From the NCBI RefSeq assembly GCF_000424265.1, contig NZ_AUJO01000012.1:62001-126000 (forward strand): DNA of 64,000 nt. Direction: 5' to 3'. The DNA comes from Butyrivibrio sp. WCD3002 (GTDB lineage: Bacteria > Bacillota > Clostridia > Lachnospirales > Lachnospiraceae). The position numbers were made by a program, and so were the translations under genes. The notes under the pieces were generated by a model that was not told the origin of the DNA, did no database searches, and saw nothing but the letters and a program-made list of their open reading frames with translations. Shown piece by piece: positions 25,111 through 32,934 of this stretch; the first letter of the stretch is position 1; each line of letters begins with the position of its first letter.

Positions 25111-27591
25111 TCACATGCTTTCATTGATCATCTGAATAAGAATATCTACAAGAGCAGGGTCGAACTGAATTCCTTTGTTTCGATCCAGCTCTTTTATTAT
25201 GCGGGTAGGAGGCATTACGGGAGCATAGGGTCTTTCACTGGTCATGGCATCGTAAGCATCCGCTATTCCGATAATACGGGCTTCAATTGGAATCTCATCT
25301 CCAACAAGGCCGTCCGGATAGCCTGATCCGTCATACCTCTCATGGTGCCATCTTGCTCCTGTTGCAAGTCCCGGAAGCTCTGACACATTTCTTAGGATTT
25401 CGTAGCCGATAACAGGGTGCTGTCTTACGATATCCGCTTCGTCTTCCGTTAAGCTGTCGGGCTTTCTTAAGATTTTTTCAGGAATAATGAGCTTTCCTAT
25501 ATCGTGTACAAGAGCCATGGAATAAATATCCTTCAGCTCCTCGTCGTTTTTGCCATAGCGCCTCGCTATCTCTGTTGCGTACTTGGCAACTCGCATGGAT
25601 CGGCCGTTTCCGCTTACCTCTCTGGCATCCACTGTGTTTGCCAGAGCAAGAAGTATCTGAAGTGATAAGTTTTTCTGCTCAGCCTGGTCTTTAGCGGACA
25701 TTGCAATTTCAGGAACGCCCATGTTTACTGCCTGATCAGATGCTGTCTCCATGCTGTTATATTCTTCAAGGCCCTTTCTAAGTTTTTCCGAAAGCTCATC
25801 ATAATGGGTCTTAAGCAGAGGATGTTCCTTAGTAACAGCCTCGGTTCTTCCTTCCTTTATGGCGTTTTCAAGGGTCAGCGCTTCCTCAGAAAGCTCGCCT
25901 GCACCGATGGTTTTCGCTGTACTCTTAAGGGAATGAACAGAGATAAGGTAGTTCTCGTAATCCTTATCATTGCAGAAGCCTTCAAGCTCATCTCCCTTTT
26001 TGCTTTCAACAAACATCTCAAGCTGCGAGACATAAAACTCCTCATCATCCATGCAGTAGTTAAGGCCAGCCTTGGTATCTATAAAGTCAAATATCTCGGA
26101 AAGAGTCCTCTTTTTAACTGGCGGCTCTGCTCCGTCTGATTCTATCTTCTTTTCCATATAGAAAAGATGCTCTAAGGATACTCTCTGCTTAATGAGCTCT
26201 AACGGCATAATATCTGAAAGCAGCTCGTAAAGAGTATTTGCAACCACAGGCTTTGTAAGATAGGCATCAAATCCCAGCTCCTTAAATCGCTCCTCATCAC
26301 CGCGAAGTCCGCCTGCCGTAAGCATTACAACAGGTGCTCCGGGGCAGAGCCTTTCTTCTCTCATGATACTGAGGGTCTCTACGCCGTCCATAACAGGCAT
26401 CATATAGTCCATTATGATAAGGTCGTAGCTTTGCTTTCTCAGCTTCATCAGAGCCTTCTGTCCATCTGCTGCCGTGTCCGTTATAACCTCTGTCTTTTTA
26501 AGAATCCTCAAAAGCAGATCCACATTCATGGCATTATCATCAACCACCAGAACGGAGGCCTTAGGCATGATAGGTACCAGCACTTCGTCGGTATCCTTGT
26601 CAATGAGAGAAGTGTATTCAAAAAGACTTTTTATATCGATCTCCTCATCACCGCTTCTTGATATAAGACTCAGAAGATTATTGAAAAATGCCAACAGATT
26701 TTCCCCTGCGCTCTTTATTTTGGATGCGTACTCTGATGTGAGACTTTCCTTTGTATTTTCCAGAATAAAGTTATTGAATCCGAGAATTGAATTGATAGGC
26801 GTTCTTATCTCGTGGGACATCTGGGACAGGAATTCACTCTTAACATCATTGGCTTCCTCAGCTCTTCTCCTTGCTTCACTGGCCTCTTTTTCCGCCTTTT
26901 CAAGCTTATCGATGGTCTTTTCAAGTCTGTGAAAATCCGGGGTCTCCAGAGTAAAGAACAACATAAGCAGTGCCAAAGATGCTGCAAAAAAGGCAAGGGA
27001 AGCTTCCTTAAATATGAATATCTGCAGCATATACAGGGTTACAAGCACAGTAGTAGATACAGCCATACTGACAAGCTGCATGACTGTATAGCTTTTCCTG
27101 TTCACCGCTACAAACCCGGATGCCAGAACAAGATAGTAGAGTGGGATAATTGCAGATGTTACATAGAAAAACATTCCGTGAACATATCCGCCTTCGACTG
27201 TATAGGAAAAGACATTTCCCGTCATGACATTTTGAAGCACCATAAATGCCAGAACCACGAAGATTGCCAGGTTTATCTTATTAAAGGAAACCTTGCTTGG
27301 GTCAATATTCACGCAGGCGATTACATATTCAACATAGGATGCTGCTGCCAGCGAGGACGACAAAATATTCAGGGAATGCAAAAGGTAATGAGAAAATACC
27401 GAAATCTGCGGTCCCATGCCTATAGCAATGCAGGTAAGGGCATCAATAATAGTCGCGATCGTAAGATACACAGCGAGTTTTCTGAATGCTTTTGTTGTTC
27501 TTGATGAGTCCGTATAAATAAGATTTACAAATGCGCATATTACAAGGTCAAAGAATACCGCAGCAATCTCATAGCTTGGATCGATTATCAT
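25111..27591 (-). CDS. Membrane hybrid: DHp-like, REC, HPt and HD-GYP, no kinase ATPase
   Basis: 826 residues. About seven TM segments (1-215), a coiled coil, a HisKA-like motif SQMSHEIRTPINSILG with His260, then at about residue 345 a receiver (D351/D352, Asp395 in LIIMDYMMP, Lys448). An HPt domain follows (His553 in HSLKSTAKTIGAG) and a C-terminal HD-GYP domain (about 640-826; HDIGK at 696-700, GSGYPDG at 755-761). No HATPase_c domain lies between the DHp helices and the receiver. In the HD-GYP part the usual first metal ligand His (NGHS) is Arg664, so catalysis is uncertain. Last gene of the four-gene operon starting at 31236; it probably takes phosphate from the soluble kinase at 29809-31236. 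Confidence 0.9.
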   Translation of the reverse strand: MIIDPSYEIAAVFFDLVICAFVNLIYTDSSRTTKAFRKLAVYLTIATIIDALTCIAIGMGPQISVFSHYLLHSLNILSSSLAAASYVEYVIACVNIDPSKVSFNKINLAIFVVLAFMVLQNVMTGNVFSYTVEGGYVHGMFFYVTSAIIPLYYLVLASGFVAVNRKSYTVMQLVSMAVSTTVLVTLYMLQIFIFKEASLAFFAASLALLMLFFTLETPDFHRLEKTIDKLEKAEKEASEARRRAEEANDVKSEFLSQMSHEIRTPINSILGFNNFILENTKESLTSEYASKIKSAGENLLAFFNNLLSLISRSGDEEIDIKSLFEYTSLIDKDTDEVLVPIMPKASVLVVDDNAMNVDLLLRILKKTEVITDTAADGQKALMKLRKQSYDLIIMDYMMPVMDGVETLSIMREERLCPGAPVVMLTAGGLRGDEERFKELGFDAYLTKPVVANTLYELLSDIMPLELIKQRVSLEHLFYMEKKIESDGAEPPVKKRTLSEIFDFIDTKAGLNYCMDDEEFYVSQLEMFVESKKGDELEGFCNDKDYENYLISVHSLKSTAKTIGAGELSEEALTLENAIKEGRTEAVTKEHPLLKTHYDELSEKLRKGLEEYNSMETASDQAVNMGVPEIAMSAKDQAEQKNLSLQILLALANTVDAREVSGNGRSMRVAKYATEIARRYGKNDEELKDIYSMALVHDIGKLIIPEKILRKPDSLTEDEADIVRQHPVIGYEILRNVSELPGLATGARWHHERYDGSGYPDGLVGDEIPIEARIIGIADAYDAMTSERPYAPVMPPTRIIKELDRNKGIQFDPALVDILIQMINESM

Positions 27592-27609
27592 AGCTTCCCC
27601 CCAAAAATA

Positions 27610-27978
27610 TTATGCATACATAGATATGGCAGCTTTTAACATATAAAAATCAACGGGTTTTTCAAGGTAGTTTACAAAGCCGGTTTTTTCCAGATATTCA
27701 TCCTCCGAAAAATCGGCAGCGCTTCCCATGACCAGAGCCGGAGTACTTTTATTTAAATCATCAATCTCCCTTATTGCCGCAAGAAGTCCGAAGGCATCCC
27801 CTTCAGGCATACACTCATCTATCAGAATAAGATCAAATTTCTCCTGACCGCAAAGCCTTATGGCAGCTTCGTGGCTGCCTGCATATTCAAATGTCACATC
27901 ATCTATTTTCCCGGCGAAACCTTTAAAATACATGGTCTCTACCGCAGAATCATCTACCACAAGGATTTTCTTACTCAC
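27610..27978 (-). CDS. Stand-alone receiver protein
   Basis: About 122 residues, a single REC domain without output: KILVVDDS with the acidic pair, phosphorylation site in LILIDECMPEGD, and YLEKPVD with the conserved Lys. Two GTG starts are possible, 27987 and 27978; the latter has AGGTG at a proper distance and is preferred. Either overlaps the 3' end of the upstream hybrid gene, showing tight coupling. It may serve as a phosphate shuttle or sink between kinase, HPt and the membrane proteins, like CheY- or Spo0F-type proteins. Confidence 0.85.
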   Translation of the reverse strand: MSKKILVVDDSAVETMYFKGFAGKIDDVTFEYAGSHEAAIRLCGQEKFDLILIDECMPEGDAFGLLAAIREIDDLNKSTPALVMGSAADFSEDEYLEKTGFVNYLEKPVDFYMLKAAISMYA

Positions 27979-29788
27979 CGTCTTCACCTATCATACGGAT
28001 CTGATCTGCCAGTAGATTTTTCTCTGCAACAAAGGATCCGATCCTCTCTCTCATAAGTTCAAATTCGCTCTTTTTAAGAAGAGCTTCTAACCTATCTGCC
28101 TTTTTTACAAGACTCTCCGCGCCAAGGAAAACCGCACAGTCTCTCTGCTCCCTTATAAGCGCCTTGCAAACTACATAGTCGCCTTTTCTGATGGCAGCGG
28201 AAAGTTCCGTGCTCACATCATTTTCAGCAAAGGCAAAAAGGAGCTGTCTGTAAAGTGCTATATCGTGAAGCAGATGTTTTCTCGCATCCGCAACTCTGAC
28301 GGTGGGAAGTTTTTCCTGAAGAGCCTCCCACTCAGTGATGTCTGCTTCCTCGTTCCATCCACTCTCGGGAATTGGCAGAAATCTCTTAAGAATATCCCTG
28401 ATACTGCTCTCGGTAAAAGGCTTTGTGAGATAGGCCGCAAAGCCTTTTTTCAGGTATTTTTCCTCCTCACCGGTGATGGCATTTGCTGTCAGCATGATGA
28501 CCGGTGTATCTTCGCAGAGCTTCTCCTCACGAAGCTGTGAAAGGGCTGTAACGCCGTCCATAACAGGCATAAGATGATCCATGAAAATAAGATCATAGTG
28601 GAATTTCCTTATCTGAAGGATCGCCTGTTTTCCGTTAGTGGCTGTATCTACGGTAAAGCCCATGGGTCTTAGCATTCTCACCATAAGGTCAATGTTCATC
28701 TCTGCATCGTCAACTACAAGGATTCTGATCTTGGATGCACCGCTTACGGCTTTGTGGGCAGAGGTTCCCACATCATCAAGGAATGACTGCTCATCTGTTT
28801 TTTCTATAAGCTCAGCCATAGACGGAAGGCGTCTTGCGGAATTATTATCTTCCTCTGATACGAAATTAAGGACATTCTCAAAGAAAAGCAGCAGTCTTTT
28901 TGCAGAGATCTTTACTCTCTGGGTGTACTCTCGTGTGCTGTCCTCACCGGTGTCTGCCAGTATCAGATTGCTGTAGCCCATTATTGCATTAACAGGGGTT
29001 CTTATTTCATTGGACATCTGAGCAAGGAATCTGCTCTTTGCACGGCTCATTTCCGCAGCTCTTATTCCGGATGCTTCCAGCTCTCTCTTTGAAATCGACA
29101 GTTCCTCCATGGTCCTCATGAGCTTTGAATAGTCAGGAGTTTCCAATGTGAGGAACATGGTAAACAGCGCTGCCGATGCTGCAAAAAATGTAACCAGAAG
29201 ATACTTATCCACAAGCATCTGATAGGCGTACAGACCCACCATAAAAACAAACGTGACAAACAGCGAAACTTTCATGCCAAAGGCGTACTTTTCACTGTGA
29301 CTAAGGATGTAAATTCCTCCGAAAACAATGAAATAAAGAGGATAGATATATACAACAATATTGAAAAAATCTCCCGGAACAAAATGTCCTGCTGCGTTGT
29401 AACGATATACGGTTCCCGTAAAGAAATTCTGTATGAGGAGTGCAAAATATATGAAAAAAGCAGTTTTGTTAATTACTGCTCCAGCGGTATTGCGCCATTC
29501 ATTTCTGGCATAGGCCGTCACATATTTTACAAACTGATAGGATCCCCAGGTCGCGAAAACGTAATCCATGGTGTTTACAACATACATGATCCATGGATGA
29601 ATCATGCCGTCATAGCTGATGCACACACCGTCTATAACGTCCACTATAGTTCCTATAAGTACCAGCAACGAGAGGGCACGGAACTCCCTGTTTATCTTGG
29701 TTTTATCTCTATATTTGTACCAGAAAAATATACATAGAATGACATCGAAGGGTATCGATGACAATTCCAGAAAAATGTTATACTTCAT
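27971..29788 (-). CDS. Membrane pseudo-hybrid kinase (DHp without His, REC, degenerate HPt)
   Basis: 605 residues, paralogous to the protein at 25111-27591: about seven TM segments (1-215) ending in the same TLETPD motif, a coiled coil and a HisKA-like helix. The helix reads MSNEIRTPVN, with Asn260 where the phospho-His belongs. No ATPase domain follows. The receiver is intact (D360/D361, Asp404 in LIFMDHLMP, Lys456). The C-terminal HPt-like helix has Arg546 in place of His (IREQRDCAVFLGA). It therefore cannot autophosphorylate or relay through His, but can still accept phosphate on Asp404. Probably a receptor or scaffold for the kinase encoded 20 nt upstream. Confidence 0.9.
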   Translation of the reverse strand: MKYNIFLELSSIPFDVILCIFFWYKYRDKTKINREFRALSLLVLIGTIVDVIDGVCISYDGMIHPWIMYVVNTMDYVFATWGSYQFVKYVTAYARNEWRNTAGAVINKTAFFIYFALLIQNFFTGTVYRYNAAGHFVPGDFFNIVVYIYPLYFIVFGGIYILSHSEKYAFGMKVSLFVTFVFMVGLYAYQMLVDKYLLVTFFAASAALFTMFLTLETPDYSKLMRTMEELSISKRELEASGIRAAEMSRAKSRFLAQMSNEIRTPVNAIMGYSNLILADTGEDSTREYTQRVKISAKRLLLFFENVLNFVSEEDNNSARRLPSMAELIEKTDEQSFLDDVGTSAHKAVSGASKIRILVVDDAEMNIDLMVRMLRPMGFTVDTATNGKQAILQIRKFHYDLIFMDHLMPVMDGVTALSQLREEKLCEDTPVIMLTANAITGEEEKYLKKGFAAYLTKPFTESSIRDILKRFLPIPESGWNEEADITEWEALQEKLPTVRVADARKHLLHDIALYRQLLFAFAENDVSTELSAAIRKGDYVVCKALIREQRDCAVFLGAESLVKKADRLEALLKKSEFELMRERIGSFVAEKNLLADQIRMIGEDGE

Positions 29789-29808
29789 CTTTTATTTAAA
29801 TCCCTCGC

Positions 29809-31236
29809 TTACAGCTCCTTATTCTGCCTGCGCCTTAGTATCTCTGCTGCCTTCTCGACTCTTGAATCAGCTTCTCTTGCCGACTTGTCTTTCTTTGAAC
29901 TGTCAATGGACTTTACCTTCTCTTTGGGAAGGTACTTTAGAAGCACCTCCTCAAGCTCTTTGTAAACAACAGGCTTTAGCAGATAGTCGGCAAAGCCGTG
30001 ATTACCCTGCATTTCCTGAAGAGTTCCTGAAGAAAGTGCGATACAGGGCGTATTTTTATTCACATGGGGATGCTCGTCATCATAGCCATCATCCGAGTCA
30101 TTCAGCCTGCTCCTTCTCCATCTGCTGAGCTTAAGTCCCTTGCTGTCGTTTTCCCTGCCCCTTATAAGGCTCACCATCTCTTCGCCGTTCATGCCGGGCA
30201 TTCGAAGATCTATGAAAATAAGGTCATATTTTCTCTTGGATGCCAGCTCAAGTCCGGTGGTGGAACTCATGGCAGAATCCACCTGCATTCTCGTATCCTT
30301 TAGGAGCTCTTCCATAACGGAAAGGTTAAGCTCTGCGTCGTCAACAACCAGAATTTTCACATCCGGTGCGAGAAGCTTTGTGTAGAATTTATCCTTACTT
30401 ACAAGGTTTTCAGCATACAGCTGCTCGAAATCACCGATGGGATTCATTTTCATAACTTCCTGTTTTACCTCAAAATGGAAGTTACTGCCCTCACCGTAAA
30501 CACTTTCCAGCTCCAGCTTAGAGCCCATAAGTCCAAGGATTTCCTTTACTATGGAAATTCCGAGGCCTGTACCCTCAACGTATCTGTTTTTCTCTTCCTC
30601 TATTCTCTCAAAGGGGCTGTAGAGACGGCTTAAATCCTCTTTCTTGATACCGATACCCGTATCTCTTACGGATATTTTCAAAAGTATCTCTGTGTTACCC
30701 CTTTCGCTGATTTCATCTAAAAGCTCATAATCCACAGAAAAAGCGATCTCGCCCTCCTCCGTATACTTTACGGCATTGGTAAGAAGATTTATTATGCACT
30801 GCTTAAGTCTGTCACTGTCGCCGTAGAGAAATCTGGGTGTCTGTTCGTTGACATAGTTTTTAAGCTCAAGGCCTTTTGTAGCAGCCCTTGGCCTTATCAT
30901 CTCAGCCAGCTCTTCAATCACGGCACCAAGATCATATTCTTCCGGGAAAAGACGCATTTTTCCGGCTTCTATTCTGGAGTAATCAAGGGAATCATTTATT
31001 ATGGACAAAAGGGTGTTGGCCGCAGACCTGATGCTGCTTGCGTACTGACGAAGTGCAGGATCGTTGTACTCCCTGAGGATAAGCTCATCATAGCCCATGA
31101 TGGCATTTATGGGCGTTCTGATCTCGTGGGCAACATTGGCAAAATATTCCATTTTACGCTCTGCCTCGAGCTCTGCTTTCTCCTTCTCCTTGCGGAGCTG
31201 TTCAATATCCCGCATCCACTTAAGATTTAATTTCAT
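29809..31236 (-). CDS. Soluble hybrid histidine kinase with C-terminal receiver
   Basis: 475 residues without TM or recognisable sensor. A short N-terminal coiled coil leads into HisKA (His37 in VAHEIRTPINAIMG), then a complete HATPase_c (N-box Asn150, DTGIG at 192-196, SPFERIEEE, GTGLG at 222-226), then a receiver (D299/D300, Asp343 in LIFIDLRMPGMNG, Lys421) with an unusual charged insert of about 35 residues (359-395). It is the only protein of this operon able to bind ATP, so it may supply phosphate for the receiver and HPt domains of the three downstream proteins. The N-terminal coiled coil could pair with those of the membrane proteins. Confidence 0.92.
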   Translation of the reverse strand: MKLNLKWMRDIEQLRKEKEKAELEAERKMEYFANVAHEIRTPINAIMGYDELILREYNDPALRQYASSIRSAANTLLSIINDSLDYSRIEAGKMRLFPEEYDLGAVIEELAEMIRPRAATKGLELKNYVNEQTPRFLYGDSDRLKQCIINLLTNAVKYTEEGEIAFSVDYELLDEISERGNTEILLKISVRDTGIGIKKEDLSRLYSPFERIEEEKNRYVEGTGLGISIVKEILGLMGSKLELESVYGEGSNFHFEVKQEVMKMNPIGDFEQLYAENLVSKDKFYTKLLAPDVKILVVDDAELNLSVMEELLKDTRMQVDSAMSSTTGLELASKRKYDLIFIDLRMPGMNGEEMVSLIRGRENDSKGLKLSRWRRSRLNDSDDGYDDEHPHVNKNTPCIALSSGTLQEMQGNHGFADYLLKPVVYKELEEVLLKYLPKEKVKSIDSSKKDKSAREADSRVEKAAEILRRRQNKEL

Positions 31237-31329
31237 ACCCTGTCTCCATAAAACAACTTTCAGAATTTATATATTCCATTTTACGCTAGTTTCCTATATA
31301 AAATCTACTGTTTGTGTAAGTATCATATT

Positions 31330-31358
31330 TTTACAAATGCTCTTTATGATGGTAAGAT
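31330..31358 (+). promoter_or_regulatory. Promoter of the GT4 glycosyltransferase gene
   Basis: TTTACA (31330-31335), a 17-nt spacer and TAAGAT (31353-31358), about 33 nt upstream of the start codon. The phosphorelay operon leaves in the opposite direction from the same 154-bp gap; a minus-strand TAAAAT is present there but without a clear -35. Confidence 0.65.
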
Positions 31359-31390
31359 TAGCCTATCATTTATGACAGTGAGGTCGTTTT

Positions 31391-32479
31391 GTGGGTACTG
31401 AAAATAGCAGAAAAAAGATATGCATGATCGTGCAGGAGCGCACAGTAAAGGGCGGAATTGCCGCAGTTATTGAAAATTACTACGGTAGCAGGCTTGAAAA
31501 GGATTTTGATATAACTTACGTTGAATCCTACTGTGACGGTTCTAAATGGAAAAAGCTCTTTAAGGCACTTTCAGCTTATAAGGAATTCAGGCATGTATTA
31601 AGGACAAACAGGCCGGATGCGGTTCATGTTCATTCATCCTTTGGCCCCAGCTTTTTTAGAAAAATGCCCATAATTATAATGGCTCATAACAAAAAGATTC
31701 CCATCATCAATCATATCCACGGTTCTGCCCTTGATGAGCTTTATACCAATGCCGGAAGCTTTAAGAAATATCTTGTCAGAAAAATCTACGGCTACTGCAC
31801 AAGGGTTGTGGTGCTCTCCGAGGAATGGAAGGAGAAGCTCTCAGTGATCGTGCCCTCTGACAGGATTACCGTGGTTTCCAATTATTGTAAGCTTTATCCC
31901 GAAATGGCTGATGATAAGTCGCTGTCGCAGCGCTTTGAAAAAAGGCAGATTCTGTACCTTGGACGATTTGATAATTTGAAGGGTGTTGTGGACATCCCTG
32001 CTATCGCGGATATAGTAAAAAAGAAATTCAGTGATGTGCGTTTCGTTCTTGGAGGAACCGGTGAAACAGAACCTGTTATCTCCGAGATCGAGAGGCTTGG
32101 TCTGCAGGATACCGTAATTCTTCCGGGCTGGATTACAGGAGATGAAAAGGAAAAGCTTCTTAGAGAAAGCGCGATTTTCCTTCTGCCCTCCCACATGGAG
32201 GCGATGCCCATGTCCATCCTTGAAGCCATGGGCTATGCCCTTCCCATCGTATCAACAGAAGTCGGTGGCATTCCTCAGGTCGTAGCAAAGGACGTAAACG
32301 GAAAGCTCTACGCTCCCCAGAATGCATCCGGCATGGCACAGGGAATAATGGATTATCTTTCAGATTATGAGGCTTATGCTGCAGCAGCCAGGAAGAGCTT
32401 GGAGATTGCGGACGAAAAATACAGCTTTGATGCACATATCGACAAGCTTGAGAAAATATATGATGAGGTTATTGCTTAA
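31391..32479 (+). CDS. GT4-family glycosyltransferase
   Basis: 362-residue cytoplasmic GT-B fold enzyme. N-terminal part: GGIAAVIENYY and HVHSSFGPSFFRK. The C-terminal donor domain has YLGRFDNLKGV, then LLPSHMEAMPMSILEAMGYALPIVST, with the E-x7-E motif of retaining GT4 enzymes. It likely transfers a sugar from a nucleotide-sugar during capsule, teichoic acid or exopolysaccharide assembly. It stands alone on the plus strand, with a GTG start preceded by GAGGT. Acceptor and donor cannot be told from the sequence. Confidence 0.9.
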   Translation: MGTENSRKKICMIVQERTVKGGIAAVIENYYGSRLEKDFDITYVESYCDGSKWKKLFKALSAYKEFRHVLRTNRPDAVHVHSSFGPSFFRKMPIIIMAHNKKIPIINHIHGSALDELYTNAGSFKKYLVRKIYGYCTRVVVLSEEWKEKLSVIVPSDRITVVSNYCKLYPEMADDKSLSQRFEKRQILYLGRFDNLKGVVDIPAIADIVKKKFSDVRFVLGGTGETEPVISEIERLGLQDTVILPGWITGDEKEKLLRESAIFLLPSHMEAMPMSILEAMGYALPIVSTEVGGIPQVVAKDVNGKLYAPQNASGMAQGIMDYLSDYEAYAAAARKSLEIADEKYSFDAHIDKLEKIYDEVIA

Positions 32480-32503
32480 TTGATTTTGCGGCCCGGGTTC
32501 GGT

Positions 32504-32869
32504 TTAGACTATTCGATAGCCTTTCTCTTCAAGTACCTTCAGGGCATAGTCAAAGTCCGCCTCTTTTACCAGAATGTAGTCTGTGTTGTAGGTGGAAATT
32601 GCAAAGATTCCGATGTTGTTTTTTGCAAGGACTGTGGAGATTTTTGAAAGGATTCCTATGAGTGAAAAATCCAGCTTTCCTTCAATCCTTACAGCCTTCC
32701 AGCCATCGCTTCTCTCCGAGGTGTTTGAAGGTGTCTTGGAAGTAGCGCATACAAGAGATATCTCCTCATCTGTTTTACTTACAAAAACAAATTCATCCTC
32801 CATGTTCACCTGAGATAAATCAGCTACTTTACATACAGTGAAGTTGGTATCTATTCTTTTAAGTTCCAT
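32504..32869 (-). CDS. ACT-domain protein
   Basis: 121 residues: an N-terminal half of an uncharacterised type paired with a C-terminal ACT_7/CASTOR-like ACT domain (DFSLIGILSKISTVLAKNNI, then YNTDYILVKE). Such small proteins are thought to bind amino acids and act as allosteric sensors; the partner is unknown. It converges with the GT4 gene (25 nt between stops) with no clear terminator in between. AAAGGATG precedes the ATG. Confidence 0.85.
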   Translation of the reverse strand: MELKRIDTNFTVCKVADLSQVNMEDEFVFVSKTDEEISLVCATSKTPSNTSERSDGWKAVRIEGKLDFSLIGILSKISTVLAKNNIGIFAISTYNTDYILVKEADFDYALKVLEEKGYRIV

Positions 32870-32934
32870 GGCTCATCCTTTCATTGTTTCAAAAACTGAT
32901 CACACAGTAATTCGTAAATGGTTATATCAGCCAA

